The translations under genes were made by a program, and so were the position numbers. Below the pieces are notes generated by a model. It was not told the DNA's origin and did no database searches. It saw nothing but the letters and a program-made list of their open reading frames with translations. A DNA stretch of 64,000 nt from Gnetum montanum (Eukaryota; Streptophyta; Gnetopsida; Gnetales; Gnetaceae). The DNA lies in NCBI GenBank assembly GCA_015680685.1, contig MNCI01000825.1:50322-114321 (forward strand), written 5' to 3'. Shown piece by piece: positions 33,868-46,484 of the stretch; position 1 is the stretch's first letter; the number at the start of each line of letters is the position of its first letter.

Positions 33868-36649
33868 CTACCCATAAGGTGCAAGCGAAGGTATAGAGGT
33901 TAGGGGCCTAGGCTTAGCAAAGGCTAGCGTAGAGTGGTTTTTGGTGGTGTTAATTGACACATCTCCTTCCTTTTTTTTATTGGGTGGTGGTTGATGATTT
34001 TGGTTAGAAGCTTGCCCCTGCGTAAAAGGGGTAGCTGGTGGTTTTGGTACCCTAAGGATAAAAGGCACCTTAGGAGTAGGCGCGGGCGTGGCCGCGGCTT
34101 TATCATTAACGTGAGACCAAGTTATAGCTGGAGAGGGCGTCTGAATAACAAAGGGTGGCCTCGAGACACCGCTAACTGTCGGTGAAGAACTTACCCCCTG
34201 GGGTGAACTGGTAGGTACACGTAAAATGAAGGGTTGTTTAGGCGGTACCTTCCCTTCACTATCTGTACTTACCATGTTGATGGTGTACGGTGTGTTATTT
34301 GCATTTAATGAGTCTTTGTACACATGCATCGCCTGGTTTTCGGGACGTGTTGGACTACTGCCGTCTAGTTTCAAAGAACCATCATCAATCATGCGTTGAA
34401 TATCGTCCTTCAACGCCCAGCAATAATCGGTATCATGACCACACAACTGATGGTAGTCACAAAAACAGTCCAGCCTAAAAGACTTAGGAACTGGTGGTTC
34501 GTTAGGTAGGGCTAGGGAAGGATTCTTCAGCAATTCACAATGATGCCTGTGACACTACAGAGCTTCCTCAGATACTTTTTTATTCTGAATATATCCTGCA
34601 CCTAATAATTTTTTCAATAGTTTCGAATGTTTTATAGGCAGGGCCATATATTTTGAGTGATCTTTACGCTCGAAGTTTGGTTTTGATTATGGAGGTTTTT
34701 CAAGGGCAAGTGTGTCTTAACTGATGCTGCTTGCACTAGTCGTGGTCTCAACAGATGCTATGGGTGCCTTTTTGTTATTCTTGTTTTTAGTGCCATCGGC
34801 TAGCGCAGCTACTATCATCGTCATTGCCTTACCTTTGTCTTTACCCTTATTATTGGCATTTTTATAAGCCGCATACGCTGGGTCTTTGCTAGCCTCAGCA
34901 GCATCTTGGATGCTCTTGGTTTGTGCGAAAGCTTGACTCAAGGAGCAAGGGGCAAGGTAGTACAGTTTAGACTTGATGAAATCGTTAACTGCTCCTTCGA
35001 AAATAGCCAACAGATGGGCTTCCGTGATAGGCTCGCGGATTTCATTCAGAGTAACGCTTCATCTCTGTATAAACTTCTAGACTGGTTCAAGTAGGTCTTG
35101 TTTCACTCCCATAAGTTGATCTAATGTGACTTCTAGCTTTAAATTGTACTTAAAATGGGTCACAAATTGTGTTAGGAGCTCTTCCAAGGTTGAGATGGAA
35201 GAGCGGGGGAGTGCTCGATACCAGTCCAAGGCTTTACCTGCCAAAGACATTGCAAAGACACGGATAATTATATGGGGCCATTGTTGTAATAACAAGGACT
35301 CAGACCTGAAGGTAACAAGATGAGCATTAGGATCTCCTTCTCCATTGTATTTAGTAAAATGGGGCAATGACATTCCTGGAGGCAATGATAGCATAGGAAC
35401 CACTGGGCTGATGGGATCATCATGGTAGAAATCCATGACTTGTATCGTATCAGAGCCAGCAGCTTTAAGGTGCTTAACTTCCTTGGTGAGGGCCTGAATA
35501 AGCGAAGAAGCTTGATCCAGACTTGTTGATGAAGAAGTCGGCGCAGGAGGAGCAGGGGGTTGGACTGAAAGAGCAGTGCCAGGCAATGGGAATGGAGCCA
35601 TGGCTTGGCTGACAGGCAGTGCTACAGGGACTATCCCCGTGAATGGAGCTGCTTGTGAAAAGCACCACCCACCAGGTTGAACAGAGAAATTCGCCATCGT
35701 CGGTTGTGTGGGATGGAGATTGTAAGGATATTGTGGTTATCTGCGAGACATGCATGGTAGATATGGCTAAGGGTTGTACACCATATAACGCAGATTGATT
35801 ATGTGTAATAGGCGTGATCCACTGACCGACTGTGGGTTGTTGAACGGATTGCTGCGATTGAACGGTGGTTGCGATCTGTTGCCTTGCAATGGGCTGCAAT
35901 GATAAGGTTTGCACCGGATTTTGCATCGGACAGGTTATAGGCGTGTTATGGAGTTGCACCTGGGGGATGAAATGGGGTGCTGTAGATGCAGGTATGACCA
36001 ACGGAATACTAATTACACATGGTGAGGAGACTACTCCCATGTTATTTTGAGATGGAATTTGTACTTGCAGAACCAAGGATTGCGTAGTGGCTTCAGGGAT
36101 GATGGGAATATGGGTTTGGAAGGTCACGGCTGGGTTGAGATGGGCAGCTTCTCCGGTGAGAGAATTAAACAGGGGATTGACATATGTATGGGGGCTAAGG
36201 GTATGGTATGAATCTGCGTGTTCAGACTAGGCTGTGAATTCATCTTCCTCCTCCTCCCCATTTTGAGGTTCTAGAATAGACCGTGTAGTCTAAGTCCTAG
36301 CCATAACCAGTTGGGACAGGAGTTCATGATAATGCTCAATCAGGGGGATAATGTCATATGCAGTAGGGGTGAAGTCTTGACCCCCTCTGTGGATCAGCTC
36401 ATAATTTTGTTTTGCCTCCATCTCGGCTTGACTAACTGCAAGTTTTGCCTGGATCTTGACGCAAATGAAATTGTACTCTTCAGGATTCACGATGGTGTGC
36501 GAAGGATCCTTGCCCTGTAATCTCAACGAATGACGTGATGGTCCCTGATGTCCTATTGCACTGGAAGCTGGTCCAGGAATGGGATTTACGGATGTGGCAC
36601 CCGAGTCAATGGTGATCATAGCGGCAATGGTTGCATATGTAGAATCCAT
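33868..36649 (-). pseudogene. gag: T3 gag, Tat-like
   Basis: Structural Gag. ATG at 36649; N-terminal block with EEYNFICVKIQAKL and YDIIPLIEHYHELL (36500-36300); Pro/Gln-rich linker (36130-35750) with one frameshift near 35700-35750; gag core with SLPHFTKYNGEGDPNAHLVT (about 35370), SLAGKALDWYRALPR (about 35250) and FEGAVNDFIKSKLYYL (about 35000); CDYHQLCGHDTDYCWALKDD (about 34465-34400), the Tat-type Cys/His motif; Pro/Ala/Thr-rich tail to 33868. Several stops. Confidence 0.85.
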
Positions 36650-36874
36650 CTCTCAGATAGGTCAACGACAACAAACGACTAGATTTAAAAGGCAATGGCC
36701 AAATAGAATTACGATTAGGCTTTTTACCCTGTAGAATTCCAAAGGAATCATTGCTGTGACCAATCTACACCACACGATTTCGTAAACTTCCCTAGAGGTA
36801 TTACGTTTACGTTTTTGTGGACGCGGGTATGGATTTCTTATAGGGCCACCCGTAAAATACGGATTGGAGGTTCA

Positions 36875-36893
36875 GGCCCTCCTTTTAGTGCCA
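36875..36893 (-). promoter_or_regulatory. T3 primer-binding site
   Basis: Minus strand TGGCACTAAAAGGAGGGCC, 6 nt from the LTR end. Shared with T1 and T2. Confidence 0.75.
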
Positions 36894-36899
36894 GAAAAC

Positions 36900-38443
36900 T
36901 GTAACAAAGAAAAATGTTGGTTGTTGGAAAATATCGAATGAAGATCTGTGTACACAGTCTTAACCACGGATCCGTGCGAGGGCCGTGCTGGAGAAAACGA
37001 ATCCGCAGTGCCCTGAATGATCTTGTCGATTAGACAGGGACTTACTTAACTAGTAAATTAACGAATGTCGCGATAATATACGTATTATATAGATATTCCA
37101 TGAAGCAAATCGATCCAATGAATCGTAAAAGGAGTAGAAAATGATGTAAATAAATTGAAATAACAACAATGTCAATGCGACAAGGAGGATCAGATTTAGG
37201 AAAGATACGTAATTCCAAGATCTATGTTTTGACTCGAAGACTGAGTATATTGTATACAAAGTTCCAATAGCAAAATCTACTTATCTTGTGTGAAGCATAC
37301 ACAAAACATTAAGAAAACTGTTCAACAAGGAACACAGAATGAAGCTCGGTCTACCTCATAAGCTAGAGATGGAATGCAAGGAAGGTCAAGCCTAGATGTC
37401 TATCGATCAACTGTTTCTGATCAATAAACCTTGCTAACCATACCAGATGATCTCTCGATCTCTGATCTGCTCCTTTTGTCTTCGGTAGTCTTTGCTCTAA
37501 AGCTGCTAACGATCGCTCCTACTGCCAATGCTCAAAAATGTCTTCTGTCTCTGCCAAAAAGGTGATCCCCATTCTTTCTTCACCAATTGGAGTATTTATA
37601 GGTTCAACAGTACGTGGAGAAGGCACGGCCTTGATGCCACGTGTCTCAAACTTTCAAAATGTCATTGACTTGGCAAATTTTATGTTAAAACTGATCATGT
37701 CGCATCACGTTTTTGGAAAAGGGGGCAAAGTATGCTGTCAACCACTCCTGCTGAAGCTGCCTCACGGTTACGCTGCGATGCGCTGATGAGCGTATTGTGC
37801 GTATGGAGAGCAAGTGCGTGTCTGGTACTGCCTTAGTTGACTTTAGGCCGTATTACGCTCGTTTACACTACGTAGCATGGCAGAGCGTAATAGAGCATAG
37901 AAGTATTTAACTCAAGCTATTTTACGCTCTATTTACGCCGCAAAGCATAATAGAGTGTAAAAATGGTCAACTTTACAATAAGTTATGCTTGCTTACTCTG
38001 CGTAGCGTAATAAGCGTAAAGCGACCATTCTGCAAAAAAAGAAGAAATCAATCTACCGTGCTTCTTTGGACTCTGACTTTGACTTCCTCGAAGCTCATTA
38101 CGCTGCTCTGCGTAACGGAGCGTAAACTCAGCCCTGAACAAAAATACTTAGAGGGATGTGCGATAAGTCTTAGACTTTAAACCTTGTCGAATTCGCCGAA
38201 GTAAGTTACTTTCTGATATTGGGCTACATTAAGTAGAGTTACGCCGAACATCATTACACTATGTTGCATAATGTAGCGTAAAGAGAGAAAAAAAAGTAAG
38301 TAAGGTTGGAATCTGTAAGAAATTTGGAGACTTGATGCTGCACGCCTCTTTGCCTTGTTCTGTCTTCAGAATTTCTGTCGCAAACTTTCGCCTGAATCGT
38401 GAATCTTCGCCCTAGGCCGATTCGCGATTTTCATGGTGTTTCA
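36900..38443 (-). repeat. T3 5' LTR (1544 bp)
   Basis: Plus strand TGTAACAAAG at 36900 to ...GGTGTTTCA at 38443. On the minus strand U3 is 38443 to about 37570, with many TTACGCT/AGCGTAA motifs including the palindrome 37920-37962; TATA box CTATAAATAC at 37601-37592; R-U5 to 36900. The 3' LTR matches only 37815-38443. Confidence 0.85.
37592..37601 (-). promoter_or_regulatory. T3 LTR TATA box
   Basis: Minus strand CTATAAATAC, 200-350 bp downstream of the TTACGCT motif cluster; aligns with the T2 TATA-like site. Confidence 0.65.
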
Positions 38444-38804
38444 AATGTCAAGCAAGGTAAAAAACCTTTAGTACTTCATAGTCCTTCTAAACTATTTTAG
38501 CCATTTTACACTATAGAAAAAGTTTGATTCAAAATTTTTTATGGTAAAATAAGGAAAATATCAAAAGTTTTCCATCATTAGTGACGAACAATAGTGTTTT
38601 CACTATAACATAAGAAGGAAATAATAATAATAATAAGCCTACATCTATGCAATGTTGTGTTGATATCTGTACTAATAAAATTTAGTACCTGATGTTAGCT
38701 ATGTTGTCAAAGAAATTTGAGACATGATGCTAGTGCAAAAGGTTAAATTAAGGTGTGTGTTGTATCATAATAATAGTGATAGTCAATAGTTCTTATTGAT
38801 TATT
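38444..38804. other. AT-rich gap between T3 and A2
   Basis: No gene or element edge other than the two LTR boundaries. Confidence 0.5.
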
Positions 38805-39622
38805 TGTAATGAATAATAAAATATGATTATTTATACTTATAATGTTATAGTTATGACATCATAGACGTAACATCACGACCTTTGATATAAAGTTGTAGTT
38901 TTAATAAATGCCTATAAATATAGTTCAGCTACCACATTTATGATATTGTTTGATTAATAGGTAGCAAAACTCTATTATTTTGATTTTTTATTACTTGTAG
39001 TAGTCAGTGAGTAATGAAAGCATGGTTTCAAGTTCATTAAACATCTTTATTCAACTAGAATATACCTAGACATGTTCCATGACTAGTAATAAAGACCAAG
39101 ATTGATTCCCTTTCATTGCAACACTTTAAGTTAGATTAAATTCACTTTTTCTTGTTATTTACTTTCTAATGCAACATAGTTTAATATTTATGATTCCTAT
39201 ACATATTAATCACATGGTAGAATAATCATAACCTAGATTTAAGTATAACGTATATTCGTTTGATAATCCTAGTAGAAAATACACTAGTTTAGGGTATGCA
39301 TGATAGATTCAGACCCACACACTCATAGCCTTAGGCTAGGATAGAATTTAATTTCATTTCTATTTTAAGTAATTAATTAAGTAATGTCTATATTTTAAAT
39401 TAGTTTTATTAATGGCTATTATAATATCAAATATGATGTGCATAAGCTATACTTAACCATACAAGTTAAGAGCCACTATGAGTATAGCTAGGAAGATAGT
39501 AACCTATGATTTTTGATAAACTAACTAGATACCATGCTAGCTTCATCCATAGATTACAACATAGTGTACCATGACATTTGTAGATTGTATGGTTACCCAT
39601 TAGGCATATATGTCACTCATCA
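38805..39622 (+). repeat. A2 5' LTR (818 bp)
   Basis: Starts TGTAATGAATAATAAA and ends ACTCATCA; pairs with 54632-55466. A TATA box CCTATAAATATAG lies at 38911-38923. Shared blocks with the 3' copy include GGTAGCAAAACT, GACATGTTCCATGA and TAATCCTAGTAG-type stretches. Confidence 0.85.
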
Positions 39623-39648
39623 CCTACTGTGATTGTCATAGCTTGTGC
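39623..39648 (+). promoter_or_regulatory. A2 primer-binding-site remnant
   Basis: CTACTGTGATTGTCATAGC follows the LTR end, at the position where A3 has TTAACGTCATTGCCAGGGA; several substitutions. Confidence 0.5.
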
Positions 39649-39903
39649 TAATGATTGAATATATTATAAACGATAGTTGTAAAATCTTTAACAATTTATC
39701 GTATAGAGTATTTGATGTTATAAGTCACATATACATATTGCTAATTGAACTACAGCTTCTTCACAAGGGTAATAGTTCACTACATGATGAGAACACTAGC
39801 AAGGGTCATAACAGGATCCATATTGAAGAAAATTAAATTGGACCATTACAAGCTAGGATCTCATATGCTTATTTACATCCTGACTTTCCTAATTTTACCT
39901 TGA
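39645..39903 (+). pseudogene. gag: A2 gag, first part
   Basis: Contains DENTSKGHNRIHIEE (about 39789-39833) and a YLHPDF segment, homologous to DENTSRRNDKIYIEE of A3 gag. It ends at 39903/39904, where A3 is inserted, and continues after 47532. Confidence 0.7.
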
Positions 39904-39908
39904 TCTTT

Positions 39909-40960
39909 GATGAATCATCAGTTGGATGAGATATCATAGATGCTATGCTGTAAATGCTACATCGCATATGTGTTGTAGCATCCTTGTCGATGTGTCTCAA
40001 TTGGCTCCTATGTTGTAGATGCTACATTACATCTACAATGTCATAGATGTGATGTCGCATCTATTTGATATAGTTAATTTTTCTTCACCTATGATATCAT
40101 AACTATGGTATCAGTTCTATAATGTCGTATATATGATGTCATAGTGCTATGAAATCATAAATCCAATATTGTGAGATGTGTGTAGCCTATAAATACAACA
40201 CTTAGGCACACATATTTGCATAACTTTTCATTCCAACCTTAGGTAGACTCTTGCAATTTCATTTTGTAGTTTTAGCGATAGAGTTAATGCCCATAGTGTG
40301 GTGTTAAGAAGCCATATAGAATCTTTATTTGAGTGAAGTGTACTTGGACATAATTCATGTCTTGAAAAAAATATCGAGATTAATTTTCCTCATTGTAGCA
40401 TTCACTTAGCTTTACTATTTTACTTAGCAAAACTTTTACTATTTTCTTAGTGTAATCATTTACATTTCCAAGTATTTTACTTTACTTGTTCATTAGTAAC
40501 ATGGAATGAGTATGACTAGTTTCAAGTGTTTAAGTGAAATCATTTGGTAATCCTAGTAGTGTTATAGCTTGATTCGCCTAGTAGCATAACATTTGGTAAC
40601 CTAATAACATTTACATCAACCTAAGGCATGTATAATAAGCTAGGACCAGATACTCATCACTCTAGGTTAGAGTAGAATTACATTACCATCATTACTTAGA
40701 TTTAGATTTCTATTCTTGAATTTCATCATATTTACAACTAGAAATGTTAAAGGCCAAATAACATAAATTATCATATGTCTCACTTTGGACTAAACCATGT
40801 GTGACAAAGCTACCACTAGTCCAAGTGGTTAGATAGCATCCTACAATCAATTCTTAACAATCTAAATGTCACAACTAGTCCCATCCATGGAATTCGACCA
40901 GATCGTGCATGAACGCTTGTGATTCGTATGGTTGGGCGTAGGGGTACCTACTACTCATCA
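39909..40960 (+). repeat. A3 5' LTR (1052 bp)
   Basis: U3 has iterated TAGATGCTACATYRCATCTAC-like motifs (about 39936-40070), then TATA box CCTATAAATAC at 40196-40206. Pairs with 46485-47527. Confidence 0.92.
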
Positions 40961-40985
40961 TTAACGTCATTGCCAGGGATGGTGC
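40961..40985 (+). promoter_or_regulatory. A3 primer-binding site
   Basis: TTAACGTCATTGCCAGGGA directly after the LTR, a mutated version of the site in A1 and A5. Confidence 0.75.
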
Positions 40986-41074
40986 TAGTTACCTAGATTA
41001 GTTATATTATACTCAATCACTATAAAGGCATTAACGATTTATCTCTTAGAAACTATTAATATTTTAAGTCACAC

Positions 41075-43057
41075 ATGTTATCATGTAAAACCATGTTTTC
41101 TTCACATAGGACCAATAAGAAATCATATGATGAAAACACTAGTAGGAGAAATGATAAGATATATATAGAAGAAATTTGGAGTAAACAACAACAACGAGGG
41201 ATTTTGTATGCTCATTTAGACCCTTTCTACACTCAAAGACTACGTTCAACTAATGCAGATAATCCTAGAGGATATGGATTATGTCCTAGAACAAGAAGGG
41301 CTTCAAGGCCTAATACCTTCTCCAACCCTAGAAGAGATAAATCAAGGGACCATGGGGGGAGATATAGTAGCCATGGTGATTCTCCCAGTTCCTCATCTTC
41401 CTCTTCCTCTTCAACATCTAGTTCTGACAAGGATGAATGTAGATATAGAAATAGAGATACACTAAGGGGTTAACATGAAGATAGAAGTAGAAATAGATGA
41501 GATCATCAAAGTGAGCATAGACAAGATCATCATAATCAAACAAATAGAAATAGAAATCATCACCATGACATGTTTGATGATGATGCACCCTTGTTGGCTA
41601 TTAGGATCATGACGCAAATAACAAAGGTAGTTAGGATACCTCACAAGCACCAAAGGAAAAGTCACATCAAAAGGATTGATATGAATAACATCCCTAAATT
41701 TGCAGGAGGCTAAAACTCTAATCCACAACATCACTTAAAAGTCTTCCATGATTCCTGTGCCTTGCAGAACATCCAGAGTGAGTAGAAAAAGCTTAAGCTC
41801 TTTCCTAAGACACTAGTTGACGAAGCTAAAAGTTGGTATAGATTGTTGGAACCAAATTCAATCCATTGATGGTTCACAATTCTGGAACTCTTCAATGAGA
41901 AATACCAAACCCATGTGAGGGTGTCCAACCTGAGAAAAAAAATCCAAGGATGGAGGCAAGAAAAACATGAATCCTTAGATGTGTCCTTGAATAGATACTA
42001 TTTGCTACTACATAGATGTTTAGGCCATGATTTCTCTCAAAAAGAGCAAATTTTTCATATCATAGATGGGCTTCATAACCAAACTAGAGAGACCCTTGGG
42101 ATTTATGCCCATGGTCAATCATTAGAATTGAAAGCCCATCAAATACAAAGGCTAGTTGAGAAAGTGGCAAAAGAAGAAGAAGATTTATGTAAAAGAGAGA
42201 ATGTAGAGAAATATAACAAGGATCCAACTCTTCAAAAGAAGGGAGTCCATATCTATGATAAGGAAAAAGAGGCAACTCTTAATGAGGTGATTTCACAACA
42301 AACCTTGACAATACAAAAGTCTATCGCTGAATTGAAGTAAGGATAGATAGGATGTGGGAGTTGATAAATGACAAAGTTACGACCTACGTGAAAACCATAG
42401 AGGAGAGGGTAATGCAAAAAGGATCGAGTGATCAAAACAAGAAGAGGGAAAAGAAAAAAGAAACAAGTAGGAACACTTATTGGAAAAAGTGGAAAACAGT
42501 TGTAGTAGAAGAGGCTATAGACTTAACCACAGAAGAGGATGATGAATGTGACATCTATCAATATGACCATTTAAAGGACTATTGCCTAGTTATGTTACAT
42601 CTACAAAAGTTTGGGAATTTTTCTTTGAATTCCAAGTTCATACAAAAGCAAATGCCTAGGAAATTACCTTACTTACAAGGTAATTATAGACAGTCCTACA
42701 ACCAACCATACTATTCTAGTGGGACTTCTTATCAACCTCAAAACTATTATCGCTCAAAGTGGCAAAACCCATAGTCATGAGGGATGCTATCAACAAACCA
42801 TAAATACCCTTATTACTAGCTGGACCCATATTACTACTATGTTCAACAACCTGTTTCTCCAAATGGTTCTACTTCCTTTACCTCCAATCACTACTATCAC
42901 TCTCCTGAATATCAACCCACAGCATCTCCTGTGGGATCATCATCTTGCACCTCTTATCCTCCACGACATCCTCGATATTCTCATACTTCCATCTACCATA
43001 TATCACCACCAACAACATAAGAAGGATTGGTACCACAACATCAATGGAAAAATGTAA
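41075..43057 (+). pseudogene. gag: A3 gag
   Basis: Structural Gag of the non-autonomous element. N-terminal part (41075-41470) with DENTSRRNDKIYIEE, a Gly/Arg segment and a run of serines (SSSSSSSSSTSSSDKDE, about 41390-41440). Core: KRIDMNNIPKF (about 41669), LKLFPKTL (about 41790), WYRLLEPNS (about 41833), KKIQGWRQEKHESLD (41936-41980), FHIIDGLHNQTRETLGIYA (about 42054-42110), VEKVAKEEEDL. The frame changes near 42340. The knuckle reads CDIYQYDHLKDYC (about 42547), with the second Cys replaced by Tyr. Tyr/Gln/Pro-rich tail. Many stops. Confidence 0.8.
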
Positions 43058-46000
43058 CTTATGCTACACACATATATGTAAATGATAATGCTAGTAGATC
43101 TCAACCATAGTCTCAGAATGATCCTTTCTTAGGACATTTTCCACACATGAGCATAAAACTCATAGACGTACTAGCTCATTAAAACCAACACAAGGCCAAT
43201 CTAGTGCAACATCCTTCCTTACCAAAACAATGTCTCCCAATCCTACGCAAGAGCCAATATCCATTACCACTCCAATGAAAAACATAATAGATGAATCTAT
43301 CACTATGGAGAGACAAAAAATTCCATGAATCACTAATAATAATAAAGGATGTAGTTGTGGGCTAAAAGTTCAAAATCTTAACACAATCCCTATACCAACC
43401 CACAACAGATGTGAAAAACAAGTGTGTGGACAAATGGAAGCATGGTCCACTAAACCAAAGGACACCCAATGATCACAAACTAAGAACTTAAAAGTGTCTA
43501 AAACATACATTGAAGTATCTAAATCACTTATTAACTCCTATTCTAAGAAAATGAGCCCAACTAAGAGCTCACAAATGGAAATATTAAATTATAATCATAC
43601 ATCAGAAAATAGAGGAAATGAAGACTTAGATGATCAAGATTCAATTACCATCAAGATTACTTAGAACAATAACAGAAAGACTAAATCACTAAGAATGGTA
43701 AGTGAGCAACCTAGAGTGTATGATCTAGGGAATCTAGGGTACATTCTCCAAACACTCACCCATGCATTCAGTCATAGGGAGAGGCATTATCCTAACTTAG
43801 GAATTAATAAGTACTTTTAACCTTTTGTTTTTTGCTTTTTTATGGTTTATGATTTTTTGTTATACCTTTTTCTTTTCTTAATACTTTTTCACATTATTTA
43901 ATATCTTCTCATTCTTTTATACTTTTTCATTTCTTAAACTTTTAATATTCTTTGATATTTTCTAATTCTTTGATAATTTTTCATTTTTTATCTTTTTAAT
44001 TCTTGATATCTTTTCTAATTTGTAGTATTTTTTCTTCACTTTACTTGTAAATATTCTTGTCAATTTCAATAAAACACATCAAATAAGGCAATATGTAGTT
44101 CCAATAAGGTGAATATTTTTCTATACTATCAATCATAAGGGACTAGTTATCTATATAATGAGACTACATAATCCATCCACCCATTCCAATAATAAGAGGT
44201 TCTTACCATGGCCATAATGATATTCTTCTCATTATAAAACTAAGGAAAAATTTCTAATCATTATGCTTGAACTCAAGAGTGAAGAACCAAGTGGGAATGC
44301 AAAGGATGTGACATCAAAGGGTTTTATGGATTCTTTTGGATTTCTACTGTGATTTCTATCCTATTGCTTAGGTTGTATTATATCCTTGTATATCTAACAA
44401 AAAATGGGAGTAAGAGTACAATAAGTGTTTCCTTACCATGTCACTTGAAAGACATGTTACCCATTCCTGAAGGTAGTTCTCTAGTAAGGTTGACATAGTC
44501 AAAAATAAAATCCATGCACAAGAATAAAGTTATGGCAGTCCCACTAGACAGACATGTTACCCATGCCTGAAAGTACATAGCTTCTCATGAATCTAAAAAA
44601 ATAAAACATGCAATGAATAACTTCCTCCCTTGGACAATATGTCAAGTGGTAATACTCTTTGCAATAGTGGTAGTCTTATGGTTGTAAATCCAAGAGATGA
44701 AATAATGCAAGGTCATTGGAAAGTGGTTTAAACTTGGTTTGAATCTTGGAAAGAAGGGCCAATGATTACTTTAACCATTAAAAACACACAAGGATTCATT
44801 ATGCCTATGGTAAGATACCTCACATTCCAAATTCAGCAATTCCTTCTCTAGCCCATCCCACCTCACTATATATTTAATCATAACTTGTGATTTTGTATAA
44901 TATAGCATTACTTTTCCAATCTAGAAATACTAACATGTGTGTTTTGCTAGACAAGTATGTTTTACATTCAACTCATTGAGTGCCTAAGGACATTTTAGGC
45001 ATGGTTATACAAGGGCACTAAGGGTTGAAGCCTAATTTGGGAAGGGCCCACTTATATAACTCTTGTATTTCATACTTGCCAAGCAATTGCACATCATCTT
45101 GTGCCTTCCAAAACATCTATTAAACTTCTCATGTCATCTAATAATCTGTCCATACATTTGAAATTCATTATCCAATTCTTATCCATACCATAAACTTCTA
45201 TTGCCCGAGATTCCTTCTTTATGAACTTTGAATACCAAATTTTTGAAAATTGTGCATCATTAATGACCCAAGTTCCCCTAAAGCTTCACATATTTCAAAC
45301 ATTCCATTTGACTCATTCTTTCAAAGAAAAAATCAATGAAAAATTTGAAATCTTTTAATAATTACATTGTAGCTACAATGTTGTAGGTACCTACAATGTA
45401 TGATCTACGATGTCACACATATAAAAATACTATATACACACACAGGAGTTACTGAAATTTTTCACTTTCTCATTTTCCAATAAGAGAGCTTTTGTAGTTT
45501 TTTCTTTTCAAAACTCTTGCACACTAACTTCCAAAGGCCATAACTTCACCCTCATAACTCCAATTATTAAATCCTATTAATCATGGAGCACTCAACTTAG
45601 TCATGTGGGGGGTGGGGGGTGGGGGGGGGTGTGAACATGTGCATTACGCGATATAAGCAAAAATTTGAAAATTTAAGCCAAAAATTCTTAATGCCAAAAT
45701 ATATTATAAAGGATAAGTACAAAGAAATAATAAGAATCTTAACATTAATCAATCAAACTAAGTCTAGAAAGATTTAAATAGTACTTCTAATAGACCATAT
45801 CAACTATTTTAGGCCATAAGCAACTATAAGATACAACACCTAAGGGGTTTCTTTTTTGCAAATTTTTCTTACTTTGCAATCATAATGTGATAAGAACTTG
45901 ATCTAACCAAGGGTATGAGTAAGGTAAAGAGCTATTAAGAACTAGTGTAAACATTTTAATAATTTCATACCCTTGTTGATTGTAGATGGTCCCAAAGAGA

Positions 46001-46484
46001 CCACCACAAGGAGGACCTTCACAACACAAAAGTTGTAAAGATGCAACTCTAAGTCTCTCCATTATGGCCCACACTAACCAACAATCGAGAATGGAACTTA
46101 GGAGAAATGAACTAATTCTAGTGAAATAAACAGGCTAACTCAATAGTTAAAATTGAAGGAGTCTCTATGCCATACTCAATAGAGAGCACATATGGAAAAA
46201 GAAGATAAGGAAAGAAGATGAGAAATTTTCTAGAAGCCTAACGACAAAGGAAAAAAGCCAATGGAAGATCCACCACTGCCTAAAATACAAACTACATCAA
46301 GCCACTTCAAATTTTGTTTTTATTTTGTCATGTAACTATGTCATTTTTATACACACCATTGTGGCACTCAAAGTCAGCTAGTAGTTAGAGTCAATTAATA
46401 ATCGCTTACCTTTCCAATTTTGTAAAGAAAGCTCGGTCCTATCTTGTTAACTCAGGGACAAGTTTTTAGTCAATCATGAGGGTA
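43058..46484 (+). other. A3 non-coding interior
   Basis: No pol domains. T-rich tract 43805-44050; blocks shared with A1 (AAGAGGTTCT near 44188, GATGTGACATCAA near 44308, ATGGGAG near 44405, ACAAGGGCACTA near 45010); an internal promoter-like stretch near 45380-45440 (paired TACAATGT motifs then ATATAAAAATAC); a G-run at 45606-45629. No coding sequence supported in 45630-46484; the segment before the 3' LTR (ATGAGGGTA) is purine-rich. Confidence 0.65.
45606..45629 (+). other. G-tract cluster with quadruplex potential
   Basis: Three G-runs of at least 6, 6 and 9 bases separated by single T. A1 has only GTGGGGGAG at the equivalent place, so the run has expanded in A3. Confidence 0.8.

Larger units (their letters stand above)
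22415..38443 (-). mobile_element. T3: Tat-like Ty3/gypsy element with antisense gene (about 16 kb)
   Basis: Minus-strand order: 5' LTR (38443-36900), primer-binding site, gag (36649-33868), protease (about 33490-33090), antisense 8-exon gene (28472-32525 on plus), RT and RNase H (28022 to about 26330), second RNase H (26321 to about 25880), integrase (to 24528), tandem repeats (24505-24128), polypurine tract (23056-23044), truncated 3' LTR (23043-22415). The second RNase H after the RT/RNase H module is a hallmark of the Tat group. Both LTRs match over the retained 629 bp. The enzymes are disabled by stops and substitutions. Confidence 0.9.

Noticed and set aside
35474-36127. Long minus-strand frame past 35700 with Ser/Cys/Thr-rich end
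   Set aside because: Only its first part (36127 to about 35750) is gag; the rest is out of frame after a frameshift.
38805-38810. Target duplication for A2
   Set aside because: Flanks (TTATT-type on the left, ACTTA on the right) do not match; too decayed to call.
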